Positions 13,918-27,137 of a stretch of 64,000 nt of DNA are shown in pieces. A program made the translations under genes and the position numbers. Numbering within the stretch: the stretch's first letter is position 1; every line of letters begins with the position of its first letter. A model generated the notes under the pieces. That model was not told the origin of the DNA and ran no database searches. It worked only from the letters and a program-made list of their open reading frames with translations. This DNA comes from Holacanthus passer (lineage: Eukaryota; Chordata; Actinopteri; Pomacanthidae), in the NCBI GenBank assembly GCA_025331565.1, contig JAFREQ010000130.1:556001-620000 (forward strand). Direction: 5' to 3'.

Positions 13918-14148
13918 GAAAACCCATTTTTCACAGAATATACAGGAGATCTTTTAATACCCCCCGAGCCTGATCATGGCCTCAGATTCTTTAAGTGCTA
14001 TGGATTCTGGCAGCCGCCAGGAGAAAAACCATGACAGAGTAAAAACAGCCTCCATTAGTCTTATCATTACCTTTTAAGTAACACTGAGAATCCATTTAAT
14101 CTGCTGGTATCTGACGGAGCGGCGCAGCAGGGTGTGTGAGAGCGTGTG

Positions 14149-14205
14149 TCGGCGGTGGGAGGATTCAGATCTTTCACTCGTGTAAAAGTAGAAATACGGC
14201 ACAAA
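14149..14205. mobile_element. End fragment of hAT-like AAGTAC element
   Basis: GGCGGTGGGAGGATTCAGATC followed by TTTCACTCGTGTAAAAGTAG aligns with the terminal consensus of the family seen at 8332, 36640, 50370 and 57333. Only about 57 bp of one end remain, and they are strongly diverged. Confidence 0.55.
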
Positions 14206-14529
14206 TGATTATATGTTATGAGATTATTCAATTATCTGTGCTGATGCACAAACCTCCTTCAAAGTCCTCTGAAGGAGAACAACAGCATCAGCTGTTTCAG
14301 CCCGCGCCACAAAACAAGCATTGTTTACGTTCAGGGGACAGCGCCCTCTAGCCGTCGTAGGAATAATGACGGGAGCAATGGAGGAAGTCAGGTGACGTTA
14401 TCATGGAGAAGGAGGTTGAGGTGGATGGAAGAGTCAACAAAACATTTCATTTTGACACTGAACTCTGCTGCTCATGTCTCAAAGCTCAGTCGTTGGTTTC
14501 CTCAAACCTCGACCTCAACAAATGAGTAA

Positions 14530-14625
14530 TTTTAACCCAAACCCACGATGATTTCCTGAATCTAACCTTCTGTGCCTAAACCAAACGAAACCTAAACCAC
14601 AGAGATGCCACTTCAGTTTTGGACG
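14530..14625 (+). repeat. Dispersed repeat, AACCCAAACC type
   Basis: The string TTTAACCCAAACCCACGATGA, then TTTCCTGAATCTAACC, then GTGCCTAAACCAAACG matches a repeat common in percomorph genomes. A copy in the opposite orientation is found at 63725-63835 (TTTAGGCACAAAAACTTATTTCGG). The class of the repeat is not known to me. Confidence 0.6.
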
Positions 14626-17600
14626 ACTCAGACGAATGATGTCGATTGCGGCGTCACATCAGGAAACATTTCTCTGTGTTGTTCCGGACAACAAACATCT
14701 CCTCAATGTCTTTGTGAGTTCACATCCACTGCAGATTGAAATGTGCATCAAAACACAACATTTCGTTTGACTGAAGTTCTGTGAAAGGCTGAATTTTGCC
14801 AGTGACGTCATCCAAATGTCACTGAACAGAACCAGAAACATCAGCACTCATGTTCTGTTAAACTTGTCGAACGTTGATTAAACATCTGCAGCTGGAATCA
14901 AACCTGTGTCACCTGTGGTCTGAGTTGAGAGAGGAGCCGTGCACATTAATGCACGGAGCAATTATTGAAACCTTCACAGTGAAGTCATGTGGAGTCCTGA
15001 GCTCCGTCAAAGCTGCCTGGACTTTTGCTGATGATAAAGAAAGTCCCAGCTCCACTATCTCTGCAGAATCTAATTATTTCCAGAGGATGATTATAAATAA
15101 ATTTGCAGCTTTGCCTCCTGCAAAACACTGGCAGCAGTGGATTAATTGTATAATTGAAGGCACACTGTCTTCTCACTTAAGTAATAACAAAAAGAGTCAT
15201 GGTGGAAACAGATTTGATTCGTTGCTGTAGTTGTTGTCTCATTGCACAGGACATGAATTCCAGAGTCTCCTGAAACATAAATTAGACTGAAGACACCTGT
15301 GCTCGTATATGAGTGACGTGCATTAATATTTGTGCTGTTACGTATTTGTCTTTTCTTCGACAATCCTCACCGTCTCTCCTCTGGTTCACTCAATCTGTCC
15401 TCTGCGTTGAAAGATGATGTTTGGGCCTCGTGTGATTGGTCGTTACTGACGCTCGCCTCGACTCCACCAGCTGAGTTCTGTCTTCCTCTGTCTCCACGCT
15501 GTCCTGTCTCCGTCCTTCATGTCTTATCGAACACACTGAAGTATCAGATCTGAAGTGTTGTCGCGGCGCTGGAGGAAATGGACCGTGGCCGCGCCTGAAG
15601 ATGGCTGCCGGCAAACTTCCCGCAGACACACTCGACCTTCTTCTTATTTATAAAGTTGTTTTATTTTCTGTTTTTATTCCGCACTGTCCGACTGTGAACG
15701 GATTCATATTTCCCTGTCAGGACAAATCTTTACTTCATCATTTGTGCCTGTTAGCGGACTCTGCTTCCAGCCACTCATTTACACTCTCATTTCTCTTTTT
15801 TTTTCTTCGGTGAATTATTATCAGAGATGGGTACATTTATTATAACGAGGGGTTATGTTTCCTGGAAGCCATTTCTGGGGGAGTGGTTAGTTCCTGTTGA
15901 TGAATGTTAGCTAATCGCAGGTGTCAGATGCCGTGTTCTCTGTCATTTATCACATCTTTAAAGGACGTCCCTCTGGGAATATTAACCAGAGCGCTGCCAC
16001 CGCTCCACTCTTTAAGAAAGTCTTTAGTAATATTACAGCAGGTCTTCATATCAGCTGATGGAGGGAGAGGACTGAAGGTTACGGACGAGACGCATTTCTC
16101 CAGATGATTGTGTTTATATACTTGGTTCATTAAACGTGTGTATGTGAGACTAACGAACCCGAGAGACAGACAGGTTTGGATTATTAGTCAAAAAATGTGA
16201 CACAACTTATTTCAGAGGTTTGTTGATCTGAAGGTCTCAGCCGGCTTCAAACTAATGAGTCTGTATGACATGTTGTCAAATCGCATCTAAAGTCAAAGGG
16301 AGATATTCATGAAGCTGGTCGCGCGTTAACATCAGAGCTGATCCATTTTGCATCACTGCAGTTTTTTTTATTTTTTTATTTAGCAGGTTTTTATTAAGAC
16401 TACAGATGTAAACAAGTCACAGTTCATCTGATCGGAATTAAGTGCAGATAAATAAGAGCTGTTGTCGGGCTGGTTTGAGGCAAGATTATTAGAGCTGCTG
16501 AAATATTGTTGGACGAGAAGACAGATTTGCAAATGTTGATTCATTACAGAAAAGGAAATCTTCATGTGACAAAATATTAGTTGAATAAAAATGTTGTTAG
16601 CTCAACGAACAGATCAGAGATTGAATGAGATGTGAAAATAAGTGATGGAGATTTTTACTAAACTTTAAACTCCTTTGACTAAATTATTTCTGTAGGTGTG
16701 GTTCGTGGATTTACATTATATAAATATATATGAGGGCAAAATAACAGATGCATCTTCATTTGTTTGTTCTCTCTCTCTCTGTTTCTGTTTGCTGAAATCA
16801 TGCTGCTGATTTCACACCTTCACACACCTGATCGATCACGACATGAAGTGAGCGAGATTGTTGGATTGTGGAAAAAAGCAAACATTACAGTTACATAGTG
16901 AAATGAACTTTGGTGAAACACGAAATAAACTCAAGAAAATAAAATAGCAATTTTAATATGTATAAATAATAATAAGTTGTAATATTTCAAGGAAACAAAG
17001 AAAGTGAGATGACAATTAAACCAGGTACATGATGTTTGAACTGGAAATGTTTTGAAGCAGCTTTTCCAAAATATATGACTTTAATAAAAATCCAGTGGTC
17101 CTAAAACACTGCTGTCAAATTAGAGATAATTGGGAAAGAAGTTGCTGAATGAAGAAAAGTGAGACCGACAAAATGAACCGAGCTTCATCCGTCTCTGATC
17201 TCTGAGGAGAAAGATTTTGGCTTCAGTTCAGTTGGGGATGTCTCTGTTCTCCGTTCTGTCCTGAAGACTCATCGTCCTCAGGAAAATTCAACCTGGTTTC
17301 ATCATAACTGTCGCCAACATCGAACTCACGTTGAGTTGAAAGCTCTTGCTGTTTAAAGTTTATCGTCTTTTTATCTCCAAACAGTTTTTACACGACGTCG
17401 CACTATTGACATAAGCAAGAATTTTCCAGCTTCCTTGTCAGAAAGTGACCTTTTTCCCGTCACTACAGCTGCAAACTAGAAAAACAAATTAAAAGATTTG
17501 GGCAATTAAGTGAAACTTTCTTAATGAAACAACCTGCTGTTAACAATCTGCTGAGCTCGTTCAGAAGGCAGATTGTTTCCAGCAGGGATCAGACACAACG

Positions 17601-19944
17601 AAGAATCTCTCCTCTTTAAAGCGGCCCGGCTCGGCCCGGCTCGGCCCGGCTCTCCTTGTCAGCTCGTGATTTGTGGGTCTCACAGGAGAAGAACGGGAGG
17701 AACTCCTCTAGGTTAAAATCTGCAAACAATGAGTCTTCTGTGGGCGTGATGGATGGCGCACATCCCGGCCCATTTGTCTGTGCTTTACGCTCGCCGGTAT
17801 CAGTTGTTCGAGAAACTTTGCTTAACATGCAGTCCTGAATGTTGGCCGGTCACAGCGGAGCACAGAGGAAGAAAAGAAGATGGAGGAAGAGAGGAGATAA
17901 GATGGATGTTCACTCCGGCTGAGGAGAAATTAAAACGGCTGCTTTCTAGTGTTTTTAATTCTCTTTAGAAAATGCTGTTTTTGTAAAGATCTCAGTATCT
18001 CAAAGTCAAATAAAAAAGACTCTCACAGTATAAGATAACAGTGATATGACGACAAGGTACAGAAATCTGTCCAGTCAGGTAAGTTTGAAAGGCTCCATTA
18101 ATCAAATGTACTATTGACGAGCAACAGTAAAGGTTTTGATTTTCACTTAAAGCAGCTAAAATCCATATAATGACAATGTGAAGTCATGAAGACAAACCTG
18201 CAGAGAAATAGACTCTGCAGCTTTACGGAGATTTATTCTGAGTTTCAACTCATTATTTAGTTGTTTGGCCACAAATTTACAGTGAAAGCAAAAACCCACT
18301 GTTCACTTCCTGCTCAGCAGCAAACAGCAGACAGACACAGTTCAACAACACGGTTCAGCAGCTAAAGAGCCAGATTCTTCCCTCAGGAGGTGGTGGAGAC
18401 CAAACATGGAGCTAAAAGAGAGAGAATATTGGACAAACATTCGCCTGCCAACAGTGATGTCACAGTGTACTGAGACGCCCTGGAGTACATTCCTACATCA
18501 CTGCAGCACGGTGAGAAGTTAAACCACCAGAGGTCAGCAAAAACAAGATGCTGTTTAAGTTATTCTTTCCTCTCTTGGTATCAAAGATGATTCTCCGTTC
18601 TCAATCCCATCTACAAAGTTCGACTGACCACACAACTGCAGCAGAACCATCGACCTGTCATTTTTATTCCACTCGTTCATCTTCCTTGTCAAAACCTGAT
18701 GCCCACACAACCCACGGTTCACTCGTAGATTTCGGTGTGTTACGCTCGCAGCGGCTAATGTTGCCTCTCGCCTCAATCAGAGATGAGGAGCAGCTGCTGA
18801 GGCCTGATCAACTTCTTTCAAACTCCACATCCCCAGATTTGTTTCCTTTTCAAACTTGAAGTCTTCAGTCCGAGGACAAGTTTTGTCACATGTACTGTAG
18901 TACCGCCCGCGACCTGTACACAGACTTTAATGATTTTCTGAAAGTCTGAGCACATGATAAGATTCCACACTGAATATAAACCAATGAAATGACGCTCCGA
19001 CCATCTTTTTTTCATTTGGTATCTCAGCTCATTAATTCTAACGATCAGTTTCCTGACATTTAAATTGACATTTTCACTTCTGTCTTTGCTTCACTCGGTT
19101 TTAGTTTGAAACATTCTGTTAGCTTACATTCACGGCGGGAGGTCGGACCCTTGTATTACATAACCTCATGAAGGTGAGTTATATTAGGAATGTTCTGGCA
19201 AACGTTTGTTGTTCGGCCGTCTGTGTGAAATAACAGAAGTGAATTCAGTCATTTGCTAAAATAAGAGCCGCTGTGTTGTCTTTAGCATGTTTGTCCAGGT
19301 TTTTGTCCCTTTAAAGAATCGTCACATCTGTGTGCCATCGTCATAACAATTAAAAGTCTGTTGGGTGGAAATGAAAACTTTTACTCTTCATTCAAACATA
19401 CAATTAGCTCTGAATTTGTATGAGGAAGCCAAAGCAGTGTATTTTTAGCATCTTTTGTACCCAGTGTGTCGACAGCCAATCCATTGGCTCCTTGCTGGAC
19501 CAGCGATTTGCTTCATGTCCAGCCACCGTCAGGCTAATTGGACCTCTAGAGGAATAATTAGGTGACTCGATGAAAGCGACGGGGCTTTTTTGGCTTCACC
19601 AACAAATGTCACTTTTCTCCCTTTTGTACTGCAGATCATGGCGTTTTGCCGTCGCCGCAGGACAAACCGTCTGCACAGGAAAAGTCTACAAGACAAAACT
19701 TTCTCTACTCTTTGGTGACACCAAAAATGCTCAAATCTCTCAAATCTCAGGGAAAGTTAAGGCTGAACACGCTGTTGTGCTGTTGCATTTAGCACAAAAT
19801 CAAATGGAAGCCAGTTTCAGGAGAGCGTTTCTAATCTCAACCTTAATAAACAAAACTCCACGTCCACTTCTCTAAGCTTTGAATGACATAACAATGAAGT
19901 TAATTTTAACTCATAAATAATTTTATGCTTCACGTTACAAGACT
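14626..19944. other. Intergenic stretch without a supported gene
   Basis: No exon supported. The segment 14940-15180 is rich in ATTA/TAAT cores and reads like a conserved noncoding element. 15830-16070 and 19420-19560 have a similar texture. A short GC-rich tandem lies at 17624-17652. The rest is featureless to visual inspection. Confidence 0.55.
17624..17652. repeat. 10-bp GC-rich tandem repeat
   Basis: Three head-to-tail copies of CGGCCCGGCT (29-30 bp), without interruption. Confidence 0.9.
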
Positions 19945-19946
19945 TA

Positions 19947-20469
19947 GAACCCTGATTCCAAAAAAGTTGGGACTCTGTGTAAAACATAAACGAACAGAAT
20001 GTGATCATTGTCTGATCATTTTCAACATAAACTCAATTGAAAACAGCACAAAGTCAATATATTTAATGTCTGACTTCTTCAACTTCATTCATTTTTGGAA
20101 CTATGTGCTTATTCTGAATTTGATGGCAGCAACATGTTTCTAACAAGTCAGGACAGGAGCAACAAAAGATTGTGAAAGTTGTGGACTGATCCAAAAACAC
20201 CTGTTTGGATCCTTCCACAGGTAAACAGGTTCATTGGTAACAGGTGATAGGATCATGATTGGGTCTGAAAGGTTCATCCTGGAAAGACTCAGTCGTTCAC
20301 AGCAAGGATGGAGAGAGGTTCAACACTTTGTGAACACATGGTTGGATAAAGGAGATTAATACATGGACTCAGGAACAACTTCAGGAAACACAGTTTGTTT
20401 GTGAATGATTGTGTAAAACATTAATAAAACCAGAACGCAGAGTCACAACTGTTTTTGGAATTAGGGTTG
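19947..20469 (+). mobile_element. Tc1-type internal-deletion element with TIRs
   Basis: The left end reads GAACCCTGATTCCAAAAAAG, TTGGGACTC; the right end, reverse-complemented, reads CAACCCTAATTCCAAAAACAG, TTGTGACTC. These are imperfect terminal inverted repeats of about 30 bp. A TA dinucleotide flanks each end (19945-19946 and 20470-20471), as expected for Tc1/mariner insertion. Internally, AGCAAGGATGGAGAGAGG and CATGGACTCAGGAACAACTTC resemble separate parts of the Tc1 transposase gene of this family, recalled from memory, so most of the transposase has been deleted. It is 523 bp long and cannot make a transposase. Related pieces lie at 23493, 27138 and 46531. Confidence 0.85.
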
Positions 20470-20471
20470 TA

Positions 20472-23400
20472 CCATCACTCCTCTGGTTGTTGAGCTTCAT
20501 ACTTCCCACTGACTGAACTACCACTACTGTTCTCCAAGAGGAACACCCATAAAGTAACTTGAAAAATACGGATACCAGTTTTATCTCGATGTACAGAGAT
20601 GACTCCGAGCTCAGCACAAACACAGGAAGTAGTCCAATACACAAACAATTTCAAAGCTAACAATTCTGTTTGGCTTCTAAAAAACTATTTGGCAGTCAGG
20701 TCAGATTAGCTTATGATTCACTTTAGCAGATAAAGAAGTTTGGATTAGCAGAGGGAACAGTTTCCGAAGCTAAAACAAAAGGTTCAGTTCAGCAATTCAG
20801 TTTCACAACAGCAGCTCTCAGTGTACACAAAGTCCTGCTATCAACCAGTGTGAATAACTTCACAGATCTGGACAGTTTCTTCTTCTTCTCTGCCGGGATC
20901 CTTTCTCTGTGCAAGTTTCCGGCAGTGATGCATGAGTTTGACGTCACGGTTTTGCAACGTGCAACTGTCAAAAAAACATCGATAAAAGGAGTGGACAACT
21001 TTGGAGACATACGATTGTGATGGATCGGACAGCTCGGAGCTGGTTCTCAACAGATCCGGTCCTTGATTCCAGACCAGGGCCAAACCAACGCAGTAAGCTG
21101 ATCGTCGTGCTTTAAAGTTGCTGCAAGCTTGCATGTACATACCTGCAGGTTTTGGTGTCCATTGAGCCGTGGTTGAATTTTGTGTTTACAGTAACCAACA
21201 GTTCTTGTGTAGCACTGCAGCACCTTTAAAGTTCAGTTCAGTTGTTCAGTTTGGTGACGTTTGTTGTTGAGACACAAACCACAAAATCAGTGTCTCTGTC
21301 ATCTGACCAGCTCGGACACATCGTTTGATGTGTTTATGATCAAGCTAATGTTAACGTAGGATGCTGCTGCGAACGTGCTGGGGACGTATTTGCTGTTGGT
21401 TCTCTCATGAGTGAAAATGTTATGTCATGATGTTTGACAGGTGTGTGAGAGGGAATCTATGCGAATAGGTGTGGACCAGCCTGCAGAGGTGATTGGTCCA
21501 CCTGTTACAGGTCCCTGCAGGTTATTGGCTCCTTCTACAAATATAAAGAGCCAAGATGGCGGCAGAGCTTCATGGGGCAAAACTCATCTCCCTCAACTGG
21601 CCACACGTGTCTCTGCTGCCTCTGGATTCTGAATCTGGTTTGTCAACTGGATGTTAATGTATATAAACATGAACAGTTTGTTGGAGGGTCGGATCTTTTT
21701 TATTGCCTTTCCAAAACCAAAAACGGGTCAAATGGGGATCAAATAAGGGAATTAGCAGGTGCCCGAGGTGACGACTGTGGGCTATTTAACCAGGCACGCT
21801 CGTGTTTGAACCATTCCTCGACCTTTACTCTTGTGGTTCTGGTTTTGAAAGGTGTTTTTAAATAAGACACCAAACTCTTGCAGACGTCCATGCTCTCAGG
21901 TTACGTCACTTCATTTCCATTTTTAATCCGTCTCGGCAGTTTGATAACTTGTTTGCAGACTTGTGCTGCAGAGACGACTGCCTTTGGTGTTAATACAGTA
22001 TATCTGTGTGTGTGTGTGTGTGTGTGTGTCGACCCCCGCTGATGATCTACTAATGACAAATGGTTGGAACGAGCCGGAGGAGCCCTCGATGGGGGAGCCA
22101 GCCGTGTGAAGTCAAGTGCAAAATTGATATTTGAGGACAGCTGATGCATTGTGGGAGCCAGGTCTGCTCGGTGTCATTGGCTCAGTGTCACCGCGATGCT
22201 ACACTGACTCTGCTTCTATCACGGCTTCATCCGGAGAGGTTTCTTTCCCCCTCCGACCGAGCGAGGACGGTGTCTCTAGAAAACACTCGGCGGCCGCGGG
22301 GAGGATGTTCGCAGCGAGTTTAGATTTCTGTAAAATGACTCTGATTCACTGACGCGACTCAAATTAATGTTAGAATATAGATGACCTGGAAAACACTGAT
22401 GTTATAAAAGCTGCAGCTTCTTTTTCTCCCTGAAGGACTGAAGAAAACTGTAAAACTGAAAAATAACAGCAAGATTTCTAACTTTCATTGTTCTTATGAT
22501 CTTCTAAACATCATTTTGAGGGTAACTTCACTTTGTTGTGTTTTTTTTATCTTTCCATCAGGTGGAAATATTCTTCATGTCTTCTGCTTCTTTTTTTGTT
22601 CCCTCCCCTGGAATTTAAAATAGAAAATTAATAGAATAAATAGAAAAATAAAAGCTGACAGTTTTACAGTTTATACACGACATCAGCTGTTCTTCGCCCT
22701 TTTACACATTATATTTGGCCATTTTTAGGTCCCAGCTTCTTCAGCAGGTAGTTCTCAAGTCAGTGCAACATTAATGTTATTATGCTTTTTAAAAAGGTTT
22801 TCATAACTATGACGTAAATTCTAACTTGTGCAAACTCAAGGTTTTACAATCTAAAACTAGATATTTAACACAAAATGATGACAATAACTTGCATAGTTAT
22901 AATTGCTAATTATCAGGTAATAAGTTAATATTAATGGACACAAAAAAATATATATTTTCAGTCTTGTATGTAAATCTGTGTATTTTTGTCTGTAGTGGGA
23001 ATGTGAAAACATCTTTGTATGTAAAAGTAAAAATAAATACAAACAAAGTAAAAGTGAAGTGATTGATGACGCTAAATTAAACCTGGTTTCGGTGTTTTTC
23101 CAGCTGATAGAATAAGAGCGGGTTCCTCGTCTGGATCCGTCGCGTTCCAGCGACACTGAGCGATGAAGCTCTCCGCTGATTTATTTCACACAAAACGTTT
23201 ATTTATCGCAGGAGCTCACGTCCTTCTGCTCTCGTGTGGATTTAAACCGAAACCCGCAGAGCTGGAAGCTTCTCCTCCGGGAACCAAAGCGGCCGCCGCC
23301 TCCCTCGGCGGCCTTGATGGATGGTGCAGGAGAAGAACGGGACACGTTTCCCAGGAGGCCGAGCGTCTCGCTGCGGGTTAAACAGCACTCAATACAGAGC

Positions 23401-23492
23401 TGCTTCGCCGGCGTTTTCTGACAGTCGGACCAGAAACTGTTCAACAATATCAATAACACAACAATAATAATATTATAGAACGGTTTTACAAA
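20472..23492. other. Intergenic stretch without a supported gene
   Basis: Contains repeat-like sequence (20660-21260) that I cannot classify, a (GT)n tract at 22005-22029, and two CpG-richer patches (22190-22320 and 23150-23420) with short open frames. None of these has a splice site pair or a recognisable protein, so I call no gene. Confidence 0.5.
22005..22029. repeat. (GT)n microsatellite
   Basis: Uninterrupted GT run of 25 bp. Confidence 0.95.
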
Positions 23493-23670
23493 CTGAGTCC
23501 AGGTATTAATCTCCTTCATCCAACCCTGTGTTCACAAAGTGTTGAACCTCTCTCCATCCTGAGTCTTTCCAGGATGAACCTTTCATACCCAATCATGATC
23601 CTATCACCTGTTACCAATGAACCTGTTTACCTGTGGAAGGATCCTAACAGGTGTTTTTGAGCAGTGAGTT
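23493..23670 (-). mobile_element. Internal fragment of the Tc1-type element
   Basis: The reverse complement of this stretch matches the interior of the 19947-20469 element. It includes GTTCAACACTTTGTGAACAC and the stretch through ATCATGATTGGG to CACCTGTTTACCTG-type sequence, as well as the AATACATGGACTCAG region. Neither terminal inverted repeat is present. It lies in the opposite orientation, about 3.2 kb away, giving an inverted pair with the fuller copy. Confidence 0.8.
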
Positions 23671-23825
23671 AGACAAAGAGAAAGAGACTCAATCAATCAG
23701 TCTATACAACCTCGGTCCAGCCTGCCCAGGTGCAAGACATCAGGTGAGATGACTCCGCCCATCTCTACCTGCAGGAAACCTGCTCAGAGAAACAACACAA
23801 GACGGAATCAAAAAATCTGTTATGG

Positions 23826-24020
23826 CAAGTTCAACTTTCCAGCTAGCGCCACCATCAGGCCAAAAGTTACATTTGTGTCGTATTTTGGTTTATGACCAAA
23901 TTCCTGCAAACGTTCCCATCAGCCTCAGCTGTACTTTGTATTTAGTGTGAATTAGTAAATGTCAACAGACTAAACTAAGACATCATGGAAAACATTACAC
24001 CTGCCAAACATCAGCCCGAT
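23826..24020 (-). repeat. Dispersed repeat with GATGGTGGCGCTAG core
   Basis: Read on the minus strand it runs TTTGGCAGGTGTAATG, then CAAAGTACAGCTGAGGCTGA, then TTTGGTCATAAACCAAAATA, then CCTGATGGTGGCGCTAGCTG. The same ordered blocks appear on the plus strand at about 29780-30125, 35318-35602 and 54520-54632. It is a well-spread teleost repeat whose class I cannot name with certainty. Confidence 0.75.
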
Positions 24021-24594
24021 AAATGATTATAATAACAGTTAAAATAAAATTCTTACCAACATTTTTCCACTTCAGGAATCAAGAGCAGAAATGAATGAAG
24101 AATAACTGAAATTAACATAAAATCACGGAGCAGAACTTTGTTGATCTCAACAAATCAAAGATAAAATACAAATAAACACACGGTGACGTCATAGTTTCTG
24201 GATTTTGATTGGACGACCAGCAGCTCCTGGACCCTCACCCACACTTTATTTATTGATGTGGTTTATTTCCATATGTGATGTTACACGGTGCAACATCAGT
24301 TCACATTAACACATGGTCCAATGAAAGAAACATATTTTCCCTTTTAAAGGCGCCCGCTCGCCACTCGTGGACGACAGCGGAGCGGACGCCGCTGAGCTCG
24401 AGTCCTCGCTGACCTTCGTGACGGAGAGTGAATCATTTATGTTTGTTTCAGGTCCATCTGCACATTTTCACCATGATGATCCTGAAAGAGAGGATCAACA
24501 CGAAGAGAGAGGACGAGAGGACGGAAGAAAACATCTGTTACATCTCTGAGATCTGAGAAGTTCATTTCTTACAGGAAGAGTTCAGGTTCCATTC

Positions 24595-24945
24595 CCTCCA
24601 ATCCATCCTTCCTTCCTTCTGTTCCTCCTTTCCTTCCTTCCTTTAATTTATTCCAGTTTTTCCATTATTTGCTGCTGTCCTTTCTTTCCCTCTGCCTCCC
24701 ATTTCTTCCTTCTTTCCTTCCTTCCTCCAATCATTACTTGCCCTCCTTTTCTTTTTACTCCATTTCTTCTTCTCCTCCTTCTTCCCTTCCTTTTATTTCT
24801 TCCTTTCCTTTTTTCCTTCCTTCCCTCTCCACCATTTCATGCATTATGTCCTTCCTCTTTTTTCGAGTCATTGCCGTCCTTCCCTTTTCTTGCCTTCTTT
24901 CCTTTGTCCCTTTGTCTTTTCTTCCTTCACTTCTTCTCAGAAACA
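24595..24945. repeat. Pyrimidine-rich low-complexity tract
   Basis: About 350 bp almost wholly C and T on the plus strand, dominated by CCTT/CTTT units (TCCTTCCTTC). The open frames on both strands here (Phe/Leu/Ser/Pro-rich and its Glu/Lys/Arg-rich antisense) are compositional. The tract could form triplex DNA, but this is inference. Confidence 0.9.
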
Positions 24946-27137
24946 ACAGGCTTTTCTTCATTTTTTTAATCACAGTTGCCATAAAGTCATTAATTTCTTT
25001 CTGTGTCACATGAGTTAAGAAATTCTGGAAAAGAAGAAGAAAACAATAAATGGATGAAAAGAAGAAGGAAGTCGTCTCGGTGCTGACGTCCACTTTAGAC
25101 TCGTGTTTTTCTGTTTGTGACAAGCTGTTGTCTGACATGAAAATAAAAAATGCATTCATTCATTATATATTTATAGCAATTACAGTATATAGAATATATG
25201 AATATATGTTTTGTGGAAAGATGAAATTCACTTCCAACAATGAGAACGGTCTCGTGTTCAGGTTTTACATCCATTAATATATTTATTTAAGATCTATTCA
25301 GACTGTTTGCATCTGAAAGCTTCTTGGTTAAAGGTTAAAGTAGAAGGAGCTGAAAACCCAGAATGAAACATTTGGTCAGACGTCTTCCACATTCACACGA
25401 ATGCATTTCAGTTTTCAAACGTATAATTTGAAAACTGAAACTGAGACCTCTGGAAACGCTGCGGACCCTGTTTCAGTTTGGAAACTCCAGGACTGCGTTG
25501 TAGTTTCCTGGTTTGAGTCTTTGACACGACTGAATGAAGTTTGGGCAAATCACAAAGTTTTTAATGGAGATATCAGCTGTTGCTCCTTTTTGTTTTTGTC
25601 ACAGATTTATTTCTTTATTTCTTTGACTGTTTCACAATAAAAAGAGAAAAACTGTTTCTTCAGCAGCTCAACATCAGTCTCATTTTCCTAATTTGTGATG
25701 TTACTGAGCTTCGGGTCCTGAAGGAAAAAAATGAAACCTGGGGCTGTGATTCGAGCTCATCCAGCAGCGGGAACATTAATCGCAGCCTGTTCAGCTCTCG
25801 GTCTTCACACAGTCACATCTGAGAGGAGGAAATCATTCCAGCTGTTTAATGGTGTCGTGTGGAATTAAACTGATATATTTCGGTGTTTAGCACCACGGGG
25901 CGCGGCGCTCGTCTTCAAACTGGCCGCAGGACAAATTAGCTTTTTAAAAATCCAGTGATCTCAAAGACGGTTTAATTAAGAAAATGAGACATTTTTAAAT
26001 TTCACTGCTGAATTCTGCAGATGATAAATGTCCCTGGATCTAATTTAGTGTGTGGAGGAAAAGCTGAGGCGGGAAGCTCAGGGGAGACGAGTGAGGCTTC
26101 ATCTGCGGCCTGCTGGGAGTCCTTCGAACGAGCCGCCGCTCCGTCCCTGTCCACAGGTGTCATGGCGGCGATCTGGGACCGTCGCCTCAGTCCTCACCTG
26201 CCTCAGTCCCCGTCCAACCTGCAACAAACTGCTCTGACCCCAACATTAATCATCTGCAGGCAGCGTCGTGTCTCTATTCCCCCGACGTGTCTCACAGGGA
26301 CCGGCCTGTCGCACCCGTCTTACCTCTCGTACCTGTCGTACCCGTCCTCCTCCTCCTGGGATCCCGGGCTCCTGGGCCTCTTCGGCCCGTTAACGTCGAC
26401 CCTCCTCTTCGTCCTTCAGAACTCCTTGACGTCTCTCTGTCCTCGTGACCTCACCTGTCCTGCCTCTTTCAGGTTGTCACATGACCAGTTTGCATCAACC
26501 CCACACATATTCAGGCACCCGTTAAACCTGGTGATGTCACAGAGGTAACAGAAAACTTCCTGACAGGTTGCTGTGTCAATCCAAACCAATCAGCACGGGT
26601 CCACAATAATTTCGAGCACGTCAGCTCCTCTGGACAGTTACCAACAATGTCCTTTTCAGTGCAAGTTCTCAAAGACATTCAGGAGAAGCCGAATATCAGA
26701 CGTGCAGATGTCTTTGATCCTTCTGCATCTCAGCATCTTTAGTTCATATTTCACCTGCAGACGACCAGCAGCAGTCACATGTTACCACATCAAAGTTTGA
26801 AGGAAAAACTTTATTTTGCAAAGACAAACATGACGAAGTAAACCAGCGTTGACCTCGATAAGACGTCGGCCTCGTCGATCTGTTTCTCCACGTCGCCGCT
26901 GCTGCTGCTGACATTTAATCAGCACGGAGAGGGCAGAGCTGTAGAGCTGATGTGGTATCGATCATTTGGACGGTGAATGGATCACTGACCCTGTTTACTG
27001 AGCTGCCGTCCGTCTGGTTCCTGGACCAGGATCACAAACTGGATCGGGGACCTCCATCTGTTGGATCCACATATTCTGATTGACATGCAGAAGGTTGAGC
27101 AGAACATCCAGCAGAAAGTTCAGCTCGTCCGCTGTCG
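24946..27137. other. Intergenic stretch without a supported gene
   Basis: Holds the longest frame outside simple repeats on the plus strand (26021-26548, 175 codons). Its translation is Ser/Leu/Pro-rich, has no recognised domain, and has no obvious promoter or splice signals, so I leave it uncalled. Nothing else here supports a gene. Confidence 0.5.

Noticed and set aside
24669..25159. Hydrophobic Phe/Leu/Ser/Pro frame and its charged antisense partner
   Set aside because: Products of the pyrimidine-rich tract.
26021..26548. 175-codon open frame on the plus strand
   Set aside because: Ser/Pro/Leu-rich translation with no domain, no promoter and no splice partner; a chance frame in GC-richer DNA.
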